A stretch of 64,000 nt of DNA from Tenrec ecaudatus. Taxonomy: Eukaryota; Chordata; Mammalia; Afrosoricida; Tenrecidae. This document shows, in pieces, positions 22,629 through 34,074 of the stretch. The stretch lies in contig NC_134538.1 in the NCBI RefSeq assembly GCF_050624435.1, positions 123,796,937 to 123,860,936 of the forward strand, in the 5' to 3' direction. Under the pieces are notes generated by a model. That model did not search any database. It was not told where the DNA came from and saw only the letters and a list, made by a program, of their open reading frames with translations. The position numbers and the translations under genes were made by a program. Each line of letters opens with the position of its first letter. Positions within the stretch are counted from its first letter, which is position 1.

Positions 22629-22728
22629 CTGGCCCTCGCTCCTTTATACTGGCCCTCTCTCCTTTATACTGGCCCTCGCTCCTTTATACTGGCCCTCGCT
22701 CCTTTATACTGGCCCTCGCTCCCTTATA
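22629..22728. repeat. 20-bp tandem array, five copies
   Basis: Five consecutive copies of CTGGCCCTCGCTCCTTTATA. Copy 2 reads CTCTCT in place of CTCGCT and copy 5 reads CCCTTATA. Pyrimidine-rich on the plus strand. A young minisatellite given near-identity of the units. Confidence 0.95.
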
Positions 22729-22734
22729 CTAAAC

Positions 22735-23150
22735 CACCAACCCAAAGCTCAATGACACTGAATACTAGGAACCTAGGAACATAGGCATGTTCCCTGGAAT
22801 GTAAGCGTGAGCCGGCTTACAAAAGAAAACAGTGCTGTTTGCTGTTGGCTGGGAGTGAGCGTGCTCATGGCCACATCTCATACAGCATGTTCCAGTCTGG
22901 ATGGAGACCATAGAAGCCCTGATAGCAAGCTTGATTAAGGGTGCAGTGCACTGCTACCATGAATACTTGACCCCTCCGATTCTCCTAGACCATGAGCTAC
23001 AAAAAATGATGAGCATGAAATATCAAACATAGTTGAGATTTATTTCTCCCTCACCCCTTCAAGTCCTGGCTGGGTCTTCCTGGTCAGGCACCTTTCCTGA
23101 TCACAGTGAAGGGGAACCAAGACTCCTTCCACACTGTGTCTCCACTCTCC
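22735..23150. other. Unassigned sequence
   Basis: No gene or repeat recognised. Confidence 0.5.
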
Positions 23151-23154
23151 CCTA

Positions 23155-23258
23155 ACAGAAGTGGGGAACCTTTCTTCCACTGAGGGCCATTTGGAAGTTT
23201 AGAACATCCTTTCCAGACCATACTGGTGAAACATTTCATTAACTCACCCCTAGAAGTC
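23155..23258 (+). mobile_element. hAT-like fragment
   Basis: GTGGGGAACCTTTCTTCCAC followed by TGAGGGCCATTTGGAAGTTT is the left end of a common placental hAT family. The right part is interrupted by the SINE that follows. Confidence 0.5.
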
Positions 23259-23264
23259 CTCATA

Positions 23265-23460
23265 TCGTCGTGTTACCCATTGGGATGCCAACGCCAACAT
23301 CAGCAGTTCGAAACTGCCCAGGATCCAAGGGAGAGCGATGAGACTTTCTACTCCTGTAAAGAGTTGCAATCTCGGAAACGCACAGGGCAATTCTAGTGTG
23401 GCCTAGCGGGTCGCTGGACGTCAGAACTGACTTGCTGGCAGTGAGTTTGGTTTGTTTGGG
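23265..23460 (+). mobile_element. Afrotherian SINE
   Basis: CATCAGCAGTTCGAAACTGC, AGACTTTCTACTCCTGTAAA, GGGCAATTCTAGTGTGGCCT and GGGTCGCTGGACGTCAGAAC in canonical order. Confidence 0.85.
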
Positions 23461-23464
23461 GGTT

Positions 23465-23940
23465 CTTTTGACAGGTGATGGCTGGAACAAGCGGCTTCTC
23501 ATTGGCCGAGCATGTGATGTCAGCTGGTATTGATGCTGGTGCAGGCCTCATACCGCCCCCCAGGTGCTCCCGCCCCGCCCTGCCTTGGGCATAAACGTTG
23601 TCTTTAAAGGGCTAGATAGCAACTGTCTTAGTCTTTACAGTGCTCTCGCAGCCATTCAGCTTTCTCAGCGAAGTATGAAAAGCAGCCAAAGATGATATGT
23701 AAATGAATGCGCATAACTACAGCAGCTAAAAAACAAAACAGCCCTTCATTTACAAAAACAAGTGATGGGTTATATTTAGCCTACACTCGATAGTTAACTG
23801 AATCTAATCCTCGGATCTTACATGATTCTTCCTGACCTGAGAAGAAAAAGTTGAGAACACACATTTTTAAAAACAATTATTTATTCTATATCTAATTGGT
23901 AAAATTATAGGAGAAATTGACATATCTTCTGTCATTATAC
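23465..23940. other. Unassigned sequence
   Basis: A CG-containing short stretch at 23545-23600, then AT-rich DNA. No gene or repeat recognised. Confidence 0.5.
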
Positions 23941-23941
23941 A

Positions 23942-24480
23942 GTTTTTAAAATCATTTTTGGGGGCATGTACAATTCTTATCACAATCCATACATGCATCC
24001 ATTGTGTCTAGCACATTTGTACATTTCTTGCCATCATCATTCTCAAAACATTTGCTTTCTACTTGAGCCCTTGATATCAGCTCCTCATTTTCCTCCTCCC
24101 TCCCCCCTCCTTCATGAGCCCTCGATAATTCACAAATCATTATTATTTTGTCATATCTTACACTGTCCGATGTCTCCCTTCACCCACTTTTCTGTTGTCC
24201 ATCCCCCAGGGAGGAGGTTATATATAGATCCTTGTAATTGGTTCCCCCTTTCTACCCCACCTTCCCTCCACCCTCCTGGTATCACCACTCTCACCACTGA
24301 TCCTGAGGAATTCTTATGTCCTGGATTCCCTGTGTTTCTAGTTCCTATCTGTACCAGTGTCCATCCTCTGGTCCAACCAGATTTGTAAGGTGGAATTGGG
24401 ATCATGATACTGGGGGAAGGGGCAGGGAGGAAGCACGTAGGAACTAGAGGAAAGTTGTATGTTTCATCGTTGCTACTCTG
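23942..24480 (-). mobile_element. L1-type LINE 3' UTR
   Basis: Reverse complement of the family seen at 14690-15140. Read on the minus strand it has ATGTACAAATGTGCTAGACA, ATGGATGCATGTATGGATTG, and further in, AGGACATAAGAATTCCTCAG and GGGAGGATAT-like segments. No ORF2 is attached. Confidence 0.65.
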
Positions 24481-24484
24481 CACC

Positions 24485-26165
24485 CTGATTGGCTCGTCTC
24501 CTCCCTGCCACCCTTCTGTAGGGGGGTGTCCAGTTACCTACAGATGGGCTTTGGGTGTCCACTCCGCACTCCCCCTCATTCACAATGCTATGATTTTCTG
24601 GAGAACACACCTTCTTGTCTGAACCACCTTGCTGTGTAGCTCTCTCATTTCACTTCCATTGGAGAAAATGGTCACATGGCTTCACCTAGAGGCAGGGCTC
24701 GCTGAGAAATGCAGTCCCAGTCTGGAAAGTCATTTGTTGGCAGCAGCTTTATATGAAGGAAGAGGAACATGGGTCCTTGGACAGAGGCACACCCTGCACA
24801 TAGCGACTATGCTGCTGGTCTTATGAAGGAAATGCACACAGAGTTTCAGAATTCCTAAAAGCAGCGTATCCATGAGAATGGGCTCCAGTGCTCAGTCCTT
24901 CACTGGCTGGCTGTGAATTTTCAGTCCCAAAGGTATGCTGCACCTGTTGGAAAGCTAGCTTTCTCAAGAGGTAATTCCATCTAGGCTGGAAATAATAGGT
25001 CATATTTTTCTTGAAACACTCTTAATATCTACAAACGGAGTGTCTAATGGAAAGTGGTGGCTCGTGTGTCTACAATTGTTGGGTTTTCTGTAAGTTTTCC
25101 TCAGTAACCTCAGCAGGAGGGCCCATCCATGACGATCATACATTGAATTATATCTGTGGTTAAAGATCTTTCTGCAGAAGATGAGGAGAATAATGTTCAG
25201 AGGTTACAAAGCCAGGTTTTAGTTATAATAATAATTCAATTAAAAAATACAACCATTGGAGATTTTTTTAAATTAAAAAATCGAAGAATTTCTAAGCTGT
25301 AGTTTCCACGGTAACTTGGACTCTTTTGTGTACATAGATCCTGCTCTGCATAGCTCCTGAGCAATTATCTCAAGACCTGAACTGCGTCCAAAGCAGCAAG
25401 AGCTATGATTACAGATAACCTAGTTCTCATGCATCCCTTGTTCATCACTTCTTGGAAAGACATTGTGAGGCTTTGGGTTTTTTGGTGAAGCTTTACATAT
25501 GTTTCATCTGGGCCAGCAGAAGAGCAATTTCAGAAGCAAGAGGAAAGAGTGGCCTATGTCTAATGGACTTGTGGAGGCGGAAGGAGTTGACCTTCTACTT
25601 TGTTTCTGACTTTTTGCGGTGCCTAGATTGACAGGTGTCCCAATACGCTCTTAGCTATCAGACAAGACTGCCTGACTCCAGGCTGTGTGCCCTGTCGAGT
25701 CCCCCTTCTTCTGTCTCCCGCTCTAAGTTCTCTCCTTGGTCATAAAACCTCCTGCTGCAAACCCATTTACAGATGCTCCTTGATGACTTCTAAACCAGTG
25801 TCCCACCACTGCTTTTAAAGGAATGACTTTTGGTGAAATCTTGTTAAAGAGGCTAATTCCCAGTGCAAATTTCTCCTCCGACCATCACCCATTTTTGTTG
25901 GGAAAACCTTAAATGCCTTGCCTGGTGCCTGTGAGTGCATAAGGGTGATTTATGGGGGGTATGCCCACATGCTTGTCATCACAAATCACTTCCACGCTCC
26001 CTGCCTGGATATAACATCACATGCTATGGGCCATTGCTGTCACTTTATGACCTTGACTTTTCAAGGCTCACATCCCAGGGTGGCTGCCTCCCTGCCTGCC
26101 CATAATTTAGATTAATTGCCCCTGCAGGTTTAGTCTTGTCTGGGTGATGTGTGACTAGATTAACC
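24485..26165. other. Unassigned sequence
   Basis: Largely unique. Short open frames only. No RNA gene, repeat or exon recognised. Confidence 0.5.
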
Positions 26166-26180
26166 TACCTTCCGCTAAAG

Positions 26181-26337
26181 CAGTGGGTCTCAACCTTCCT
26201 CGTGTGGTGATCCCCCAACCATAAGATTATTTTCTGCTTCATAACAGTCATTTTGCTACTGTGATGAATGGGGTGACCCCTGTGAGAGGATTGTTCGCCC
26301 CTCAAAGGGGTCGTGACCCACATGTTGAGAAAGGCTG
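26181..26337. mobile_element. SPIN/URR1-like non-autonomous hAT element
   Basis: 157 bp; starts CAGTGGGTCTCAACCTTCCT and ends GTTGAGAAAGGCTG. Target duplication CGCTAAAG (26173-26180) and CTCTAAAG (26338-26345), 7 of 8 identical. The interior ATAACAGTCATTTTGCTACT is the reverse of the family core seen at 13396-13584. Confidence 0.8.
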
Positions 26338-26499
26338 CTCTAAAGCCTCAAAATTGGGGTCAAATATTAGCAGAAATAAGATTGGTTATTCACTCATGTA
26401 ATGAACATTCAACTTACCGAAATAGTTGGAGCCAAATAGTAACCAAGGTCACCATGCCATCATATGTGTAAGGAGGACTTAAAGAAATCCTAGGAAACA

Positions 26500-26750
26500 A
26501 CAGAGTTCAGAATCGTGGCTTTTACAGTTATGGTTCTAACACTAACTAGTGGTGTGAACGAGAACAAATTACTTACCCTCTTTCAGCCTCAGTTTCTTCA
26601 CCTGTTTAAAAAAATAGACCACAGTAGCCGCCATGTATTCAGAAACTTCTAGGCCCTAAACATTAAGACAACTGTTCTATTCCCTTCACCTAATTGATTC
26701 CTAAAGCAATTCATGGAGGTGTTATTATGCCCATTGTACAATTGGTAGGA
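26500..26750 (+). mobile_element. MIR SINE with adjoining MIR/L2-like scrap
   Basis: GTGTGAACGAGAACAAATTA, CTTACCCTCTTTCAGCCTCA and GTTTCTTCACCTGTTTAAAA are MIR landmarks. A second ancient fragment follows, with TGGAGGTGTTATTATGCCCA at 26715-26735. Confidence 0.7.
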
Positions 26751-26754
26751 ATGT

Positions 26755-27195
26755 ATTTCTGGGTGGATTTCTTTGTTGCTGCTGATATTAACGTCCCTCT
26801 TTCTTTTGGCTGAATTATTCTTCCCTTTCCTTCCGTTATTGCAGACTGTGGAATTCCCAAATAGCAGTCGATGGAACCAAGTGGGGAAATGTTTACATTT
26901 TTCAAGTATCTTTCTCTCCCCTTCTTAGCAATTTCACTTTCTATGTATTCTTGTCGTTTTGTTTTGTTTGCCCGCAATGATTACTCATGGGAATTTTTTA
27001 TGTGGCGGAAGATATGCAGAGCTGTCCTCCGTAGGGGTCAAACAGGTGGGCCAGTGGGTTGACTTTTTATGGTTATAGCTCCTGATCTACCAGTGTCATG
27101 CTGAAGCAGATGTTAAATATTTTTAAAATCATCCCTGAGTAAACAGTCTGAACTCATATGACCCATCTGTGCTAAAAGCCTCCAGCAGCCTTAGT
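26755..27195. other. Unassigned sequence
   Basis: No gene or repeat recognised. Confidence 0.5.
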
Positions 27196-27199
27196 GCTA

Positions 27200-27410
27200 A
27201 GCTAAGCAGCAGTGATGCACTGGACTGCTAGACAAAAGGTCAGCAGTTCAAACTCACTGGCCCAACCATGGGAGAAAGATGAGGCTGTCTTTCATAAGGT
27301 GTTCATAACTCGCTCCTTACAGCCTTGACACCCCAAAGAGCAGTTCTACTCTGTTCTATAGGATCACTGTGAGTTAGAATCCATCACTATGAGTTAGACA
27401 GCTGTGAGGT
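27200..27410 (+). mobile_element. Afrotherian SINE
   Basis: CAGCAGTGATGCACTGGACT head, GGTCAGCAGTTCAAACTCAC, GCAGTTCTACTCTGTTCTAT and GGATCACTGTGAGTTAGAAT tail; the last part is duplicated (ATCACTATGAGTTAGACAGC). Confidence 0.85.
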
Positions 27411-27499
27411 ATCTCCTAGATTGGAAAGTTTGGGGGGATCAGATTCTAACTCATCTTTGTAATCCCATTTCCAAGTAAAGTGTTTGCCACAGTAAATTG

Positions 27500-27615
27500 G
27501 CTCAAGAAATGGTTGAATGAATGAATGAGTCCAGACAGAATCGGTGATGACATGAAACCAAGGTTCAGAGAGGTGAGTGATCTTTCCAAGGTCAACTGCT
27601 AGAAACGAAGCCAAC
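27500..27615. mobile_element. MIR/L2-like scrap
   Basis: GAATGAATGAATGAGTCC and GGTTCAGAGAGGTGAGTGAT with CTTTCCAAGGTCAACTGC recall MIR/L2 remnants. Low information. Confidence 0.35.
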
Positions 27616-27619
27616 CCTG

Positions 27620-29380
27620 ATTTCCCTCCTGCAAGTGACTTTGTTGATGAGGGAATTAGTATTATAAAATCATGCGTGCAAGCAGCACCTGCAAGGGACA
27701 CAGCTATATTTATTTCCTCTCCTTCGCTGGCAAAGTGTAGTGTCTTCATTCTGAACCTTCATTTTCAAACTCCAGCTTCGTGGGGAAAGGTGAGGCTGTC
27801 TGCTCCTGGAAGTAGCGCAAGTCTGGAAAGCTCTGTCCTGTTGGACACCAAGAGTTGGAATGGATCTGTCCACAGTGGCTTCATGCCCCCAAGAGGGGCA
27901 CACCAGTCCAGGTGGAATTCCTGCCCTTTCTTCGCCTGCAGCTTTCCTGCCCAGCAAAGGTCTCCCCATCCTTTCAGTGGATCTCAGGAATGGCTTCATA
28001 TTGCTGTCCTGCTTTCCAGAGCAGCGCAACACTCCAAGTTCCTGCATCTCATTTCCTCTCAATCAATGCAAATATATATACATTTCTCAGCATGACTCTC
28101 CCAAGTCTGTTCATTTCAAATCTGAATGAAATAATGCCCTCTTTCCCACTTGACCTTAAATGCTTATCCCTTGCAACTGTAGTTCACATACTGAATAATG
28201 GACGTTTACCTAAAAATCCAGGTATCACACCTGGCAGGCCCCCTGCAAGTTCACAGCCTGCATTCTACATAGATGCTACATCTCTAAAGGCCTAAAAATG
28301 GCTTGAAATACAAAATAAATCAAAATTTGATTTTTTTTTAACACTGAGCACAACATAGAAGGGGCCTGATCCAGATAAAATATGAAGTTCTGGTGAAACA
28401 CAAAATTAGTATTATTTTAATGACTGGCTTTCAGGAATTCTGAAAATGGCACAGTCCACAGAAGATCGCTTGCTTTTACCTGTGCTGGGATGGGTATCCC
28501 CCTGACACTTGTGGTGGTCACTGATTGTATGTAATCTTATGATTAAAATGGCCTGAGCTGAGATCTGCGCAATCAAAGGAGACGCGCCCAGGGCCTTCTG
28601 GCTGGTCGCCCCTCCCCGCCTTGGCACCTTCGCCAGATGCACGGCATGAAGTCTTCCCACAAATTGAGCCAGATGTGATGCTTGCTGATGTTTTTCAAAA
28701 GTGGTGTGCATTCGATTGGGAGGGTAAGAAAAAAAATCTTGACTTCTCTTTGGGGAAATAAGACGTGCGCACATGGAACAATGAGGAGACTGAAGCGGGT
28801 CTGATGGAAGGTGATCAGGCTGCTGGGGGTGAGAGTGCCGAGTGCTCTCTGAGAAGCTGCTCAGAGCGTCTGCAGCCTGGTGGGGTGGAGCCAGCGTCCT
28901 CAGTGAGAAACAGGAGTTCCGACCTGAGAGAGAACAATAAAGACAGAGACTGCTTTCCTTTGAAGTAAGAGCCTCAATTAGACCTGGAGACCGGTAAAAG
29001 CCTACCCGGTTTAACCATTCCATATTGGCGCTGGGGTTCTGGGATTGTCTTGCCTCTCAGAATATGCCATCAAGCCCCACTCCAATTACGAGGGGAAGAA
29101 ACGGGTGCTGAAGAGGAGTCCTGTGGGATGATTCAGATCCCTAGTAAGAGGGGACCAGCCGAGCTAGCTCGCTGGTTTAGCATGGCCATCTTGGTGGCAC
29201 TGAGGCTTTTTTTTTATTTGGGGGGGGGGGGTGTCTTAGATCCATGAGAAGGCTGGCCCTTCGCACTGCTGAGCACGCCAAGAAACTGGAAGCAGAATGC
29301 CGCCCTCGTGTGATAAGCAGGATTCTGATGCCCAGAGCAGGTAGCCAGCACCCCTTCTTAAATGCTGACTTGTGAATGAG
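27620..29380. other. Unassigned sequence with long incidental frames
   Basis: Includes the longest open frame of the window (28412-29023, minus, 203 codons) and a 172-codon plus frame at 27577-28095. Neither shows a domain, signal peptide, repeat or splice context that I recognise. A G11 run lies at 29220-29231. Confidence 0.45.
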
Positions 29381-29384
29381 CTTA

Positions 29385-29490
29385 TTTCTGAGAAAAGCCC
29401 AGTTTTTCTCCCAAGACGCTGCTGGTGGTTTTGAACTGCTGACCACGTGGATTGCAGCCCAACATTTAACCACCGCACCTCTTAAAAGTA
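29385..29490 (-). mobile_element. Afrotherian SINE, 5' half
   Basis: Antisense: CTCCCAAGACGCTGCTGGTG, GTTTTGAACTGCTGACCACG and CATTTAACCACCGCACCTCT. Confidence 0.75.
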
Positions 29491-29494
29491 GGAA

Positions 29495-30770
29495 GCAAAC
29501 TATCTACTCTTTTTTGAAACCCTGTTTTGTAGTCAGGCCTTTAAGAGTTCCTTTCTTCCAGCCACACTTAATTCAAAAGCTTCCAAAATATCGGCGGGAA
29601 TGGTGATGAGGGGTGGGGGTGGGGGTGGGGATGACAGGTTTATGGAAAGAAAAAGGGCCCAATTCTTAATTCTTCTTAACCAGGATTATTAAATTTTATA
29701 GCACTTAAAGTAATGTAACTATTATACTCTGATGAGAGAATAATGTTTTTAAAAATAATGAAACTATGGCAGAAGCATTTAGATATAATTATATAGCCAA
29801 AATAAAATTTTCAATTAGACTTTCATTATGTTGCAATTAACTCTACATTTGAACATTAGCATTAGGGTAGCCATAGATTTTACTTCTTTCTTGGCTTTTA
29901 AGAAAAACATATGCATTTTTAAAAATCATTGTTCACGTTAGTCTAAGAAGGTGTTTAGGAAAAAAATAATCAAAATATGAATATATATATTTTAATAAGC
30001 AAGAGTGAAATAAAATATACTTCAAGTTACTGTCATTCTTAAGTAGACACTGCATTGGATAGTGATCGCAAATTAATTCCAAATTTAGCAGCTTGAAACG
30101 TTGATCATGCATAAAAAGAGCCAAGTGTGATAGAGACCAAGTCTGATGGAGTCTGGGGAAACCCTCGAGAATATGATTCTGTGTCCTTCTTCAGTTCTGC
30201 AATGGAACCACCGTCATGGGTCCATTTGCAGCCCAACAACAGATCTGTGCTGGGACCAATAACACTCATGAGGTAGACACACCTTGAAGAAGTCAACCAC
30301 TGGAGATCAAAAGGGCAGCATTTATCCAAGAACGAAGCTCAGAAGGTTTAGGGGAAAAGGAAGGATGGAAACAGGAAAGAGTTAGCGTCTCAGAAACTCG
30401 GAGTTGCAGTTCCACCCTGTTCTATTGCGGGCTCTGAGTGAGAACTGGCTCGAGGCTCCAAGGCAGTGGGTTTGGTTACTTTTTGTTTTTTTAAACAGGG
30501 AACCCCAGGAAGAAGTGGGATGGATAATGTTACCTTCAGGGGGCGGCAAGGAATGAGATGAAAGAAATTGTCTGTGAATTGTTGAACGGAAAACCGAGCT
30601 TCTGCTCTATAAACTTTCACCAATTTCACAACAAAAAGCTTAACACAGAACCCCACATAGATTATGTCATGTAGCCTGAAGGTCAGAAATTTGTATCCAC
30701 TAAGCGGGGTGGCTCTGACTTGTGATTGTTGTCGAGTGATCCTCAAGGGCCGCAGTCAGCTGCAGGCTTG
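29495..30770. other. Unassigned sequence
   Basis: GGGGTGGGGGTGGGGGTGGG near 29612 is a G-quadruplex-capable run on the plus strand. AT-rich unique sequence follows. No gene recognised. Confidence 0.5.
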
Positions 30771-30779
30771 AGTAGGGCA

Positions 30780-31140
30780 GGCGGTGGGATGGATCTGCTT
30801 CCAATATGGTTGTTGACAAGAGGCTTCAGTGGTTCACTAGCTTGTGGCAGGAAGAGAGGCCTCAGCACATGTACACACTCAGCCCCCAGGACTCCTTGAG
30901 CGCCCTTACTTCATGGCAGTGGTCTTTCCCCAGAGGTAATGGCCCAGAAGAGAAAGTCTGAAGTCTCATGGTCTCTTAGGGCTCCATCTTGACGTCACAC
31001 GTACCTATTTATGCCTAATTCTGTTCATTGGCAGTCACTACCTCCACTCGTAGGATAGGGAGTTAGCATATCTTCCATCAACACATACATAGATGCTTCG
31101 GGCCATTAGCCAGCTTGGGTGGGCTTCATTTGTCTTTTCT
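30780..31140 (-). mobile_element. Possible old LTR (MLT-like)
   Basis: AAGTCTGAAGTCTCATGGTC and GGCTCCATCTTGACGTCACA give the general look of an antisense mammalian LTR; the ends are not definable. Weak call. Confidence 0.25.
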
Positions 31141-31149
31141 TGGACACTA

Positions 31150-32500
31150 CAGTCAAGTGAGAGGTGGCAAAGGCATCCTTAGAACCGGAATCAAACTGAC
31201 ATCCTGAGATTAGTGGCCAAATGTCCGATTGGCAATGGACATTTTATGCCCTTGCTTCCTGGGGTTTTGCTAGACCACAAATGAAATGTTGTGCCTGGTA
31301 TTTTTTCCCCTGAAGAGTGGAGCTTTGTGAGAACAAAAGTCAAAAGCTTCACGTGATTTTCCAAGACATCTACCTTATTTTCTTTGAGGGGGTAAGTAGG
31401 TGAGCGGGTGAGTGGGTGGTTCACAGAATACGCAGATGGTCCCTCACTCTGACGCCTACAGGACAGGAGTGCGGAGCAGTGGTACCTGCCACAGCTTTTC
31501 TTTAACTGTGAGGAGGGGGGCTTCTACTTAAATCACTCCCTGCCCCTCCACTCTCCCCACCTGCCTTGCCCTGGGGAGTGATCTCCGGCAATCCCAGGAC
31601 ACCCCCGTGCCTATCTCCAGCCCAGGCCTCTCCCTCACCGTCAGACTTGTATATCTCCCTACCTACTTAACATCGTTGCTGCGATGATTAATAGGCTTCT
31701 CAAACCCAGCGCATCCCAAACAGAAAACTTCTGTCAGAGTCACAGGGAAGAAGAAACGCAGCGAGATAAGCATGCAGGGCACTTCCTGCCAGTTGCTCAC
31801 CCTGAAAATGGCCTGTTTCCGTGTCCCGCCTCCCTCCCCCCCTGGTGAGCTGTGTGCTGAGGGTGTGGGAGGACTCATCGCCCAGTCTTCTTGGCAGCAA
31901 GAGTAATTTCCTGATTGGGATCCCAGCTAAAAACAGGTTGCCCCTATTTGGATGGCATGACATTCCCCGTGTAATAGTGTTCATCATCCCTGTGGCTGGA
32001 AAACTATTTGCCAGTGCTGGGGCAATACTCATTCATCATTTACGCCCAGGCCTGTGTGGGTGACGTCAGCAAGTGCTCTGAGAGTGTGATTTGGGGGCAC
32101 TTGAAGCCCTTTTACCCCGAAAATATATCTCTAGCAAGCCCTACCATTTCCTGGTTCTCACCATGTTAGTCATGCCTCGAGGAGACTTAAGAATAACTCC
32201 CTATCATTCTCAAGGTCTTCCAAAGAAGGCAGCCCCAAAGGCCTTTGGGAGGTTTTGTTAGATGTGTGCGTTCAGTCAATGTGAGAGACTATTTACATCG
32301 CAAAGTTGCACATCGGTAAGCACTGTTTTGTATGAGATACTTACTGCCATTGCTCTGAGAGCACGACTTCAAAGAGCCAGGTCAAAACCACATTAAGTTG
32401 ATGGAGAAGCAGAAAGAAGAAAAGAAGGGTGGATTGGAAGTGGCCTAAAGAGGGGGAACCCTAATTTGAGGGCCAAGAAATACCTGAGAGGAAAATGTAA
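31150..32500. other. Unassigned sequence
   Basis: No gene or repeat recognised. An L2/MIR-like tail, GTTTATTGAATGAACGAGTT, lies at 32514-32533. Confidence 0.5.
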
Positions 32501-32637
32501 TCTTGTTTTAAATGTTTATTGAATGAACGAGTTACTGACTGAACTTAAGGGAATCAGAAGTAAATACACATTTGAACACATTATGTTATATGACATACAG
32601 TCTCTTGCAGTTGTGTTCATAACAATAATTTAATTTG

Positions 32638-33660
32638 CCATACATACTCGTGTATAAGCTGAGTTTTTCAGCACAAAAAAATGTGCTAAAAAACTGGGGT
32701 TCATTTCAGTGGTACTCTGGTGAGGTGTAACATCTTGCTGGGCCTCCCCACCACCCCCACCACCCCCACCATCCCACCCCCGAGGTAACAGAACGAGCTC
32801 CCGTTATCTTGCCTGTTATCTTGTGGGTGATTGCTGTTTCTCCGCTGTTCATTCAAAGCCCCGCTGACACTGCAGGGTTTTGAATGTTTGTTTACTCACA
32901 TCTAACCAATCAGAGTCGTCCTATGACATGTATCTTTGAATAAGCCTTTTAAAGACCTTGTGCGAAGGATGTGGCATGAATGGATGTCATCTGGTCAAGC
33001 CCGACTAACAAAAGGAGGAAATCTCATGAAGCCTGACATAGAGTTCATAGCAAAGTGGGTCTGAGATGCATGGGAAGACATTCCAGAAGACGTGGTGCAA
33101 CGTGCCTTCCAGAAATGTAGTATTAGTAATGCTGTGGATGGCAGTGAAGACTGCACTTTGTATGAAAATGACAGCAGTGATGGTGATGGCGGCGATCTCA
33201 GTGAGGACAGCGTCTATGATGACCTCACACCAGCTGAAGCTCTGCGTTGGGATACGGATGATGATGAGGAATCCAGTTTTGAAGGATTTTCACTCTTTAC
33301 ATTTTAGCTTGGTTGCTGATTGAGCTCAGGGAGTAGTACTCTTAAGGTATCATTGTTGATACCTTATTGTTTTTGTTGAACCTATTTTCCACTTACTGTG
33401 CTGGTTTACTAATGTTAAATGACTTGTCCTTTTATTTATGTTTTTTATTTAAAATAAATATTTAAATACATTGCCCCACTGATGTCTCAATTTTTAGTAA
33501 TTTTATTTTCATTTGTTTTGATTATTGAAACTCACCAATAGCTTCTGCATTTTCCACTCTAGGCTTATACTCGAGTCAATCAGTTTTTCTGGTTTCCCAG
33601 GTAATAATTAGGTACCTCGACTTATACTCAGGTCGGCTTATGTTCAAGTATATACAGTAT
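32638..33660 (+). mobile_element. pogo/Tigger-type DNA transposon, internally deleted
   Basis: About 1 kb bounded by imperfect inverted repeats: left CATACTCGTGTATAAGCTGA; right, read inward on the minus strand, TATATACTTGAACATAAGCC. Near the right end three related blocks repeat: CTTATACTCGAGTC (33565-33578), CTTATACTCAGGTC (33620-33633) and CTTATGTTCAAGTA (33637-33650). Outer ends are compatible with a TA target. The element keeps only the 3' end of a transposase gene. The remaining protein has the C-terminal signature of pogo-superfamily DDE transposases. It lacks the HTH and most of the catalytic core, so it depended on another copy for movement. Confidence 0.7.
32945..33307 (+). pseudogene. 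pogo/Tigger-type transposase, C-terminal remnant
   Basis: One frame runs from about 32945 to the stop ending at 33307, with a single internal TGA at 33062-33064. It begins VRRMWHEWMSSGQ, reads KPDIEFIAKWV before the stop, then DAWEDIPEDVVQRAFQKCSI and SNAVDGSED. The W--I-EDVV--F-KC-ISNA-DG-ED pattern is a hallmark of pogo/Tigger and domesticated relatives such as POGK. The final 35 residues are strikingly acidic (DSSDGDGGDLSED, TDDDEESSFEG). The upstream DDE core and HTH are missing. Apart from the TGA the frame is well kept, which suggests a young insertion rather than constraint. Confidence 0.75.
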
Positions 33661-33719
33661 TATGCAGCTACTATGCACGAGATATTTGTCTACATGCTTA
33701 CCCTGCCTTGTTATTGGTT

Positions 33720-33910
33720 TTTCTTTTCTTTCTTTCTTTCTTTGGTTTTGGTATGTCCTGTGTTTTGCCTGTCTCCCCACTAGAATGCAAATCTAATGAG
33801 GACAAGGATTTTTTTTTTCAGTCTTACTGACTACAGTATCTTAGTCAACACCTAAAATAGTTACTGGTACTTGGCAGTTGATCAAAACGTATTGATGGCT
33901 AGATGAATAG
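33720..33910 (+). mobile_element. L2 LINE 3' end
   Basis: CTGTCTCCCCACTAGAATGC, GAGGACAAGGATTTTTTTTT, TACTGGTACTTGGCAGTTGA and a final GATGAATAG match the conserved 3' tail of L2. A TTTC run lies just upstream at 33721-33745. Confidence 0.75.
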
Positions 33911-33927
33911 ACCAAAGGAAGAAGGAA

Positions 33928-33960
33928 ATGAGAGAGGGAGGGAGGGAGAGAGGGAGGAAG
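33928..33960. repeat. GGGA/GA-rich simple repeat
   Basis: Purine-only run based on AGAGGGAGGGAGGGAGAGAG. Confidence 0.85.
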
Positions 33961-34074
33961 TTATAATGGTGTCCAAGGGTTTTCAGAAAAACTTACGTAA
34001 GACTTAGGAGGGCAAAGGAAACTCACAAAAGCACCGCTGGCGGCACATCAGTGCATTACAGTTGCAGGCAGGAC

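Noticed and set aside
27577-28095. 172-codon plus frame
   Set aside because: Shares its bases with a 130-codon minus frame; no domain or conserved motif recognised.
28412-29023. Longest open frame in the window (203 codons, minus strand)
   Set aside because: No recognisable domain, no promoter or splice pattern. One or so frame of this length is expected by chance in 64 kb with moderate GC.
33066-33323. Alternative 85-codon frame overlapping the pogo remnant
   Set aside because: It is the shifted reading of the transposase frame; only the frame ending at 33307 carries the pogo pattern.
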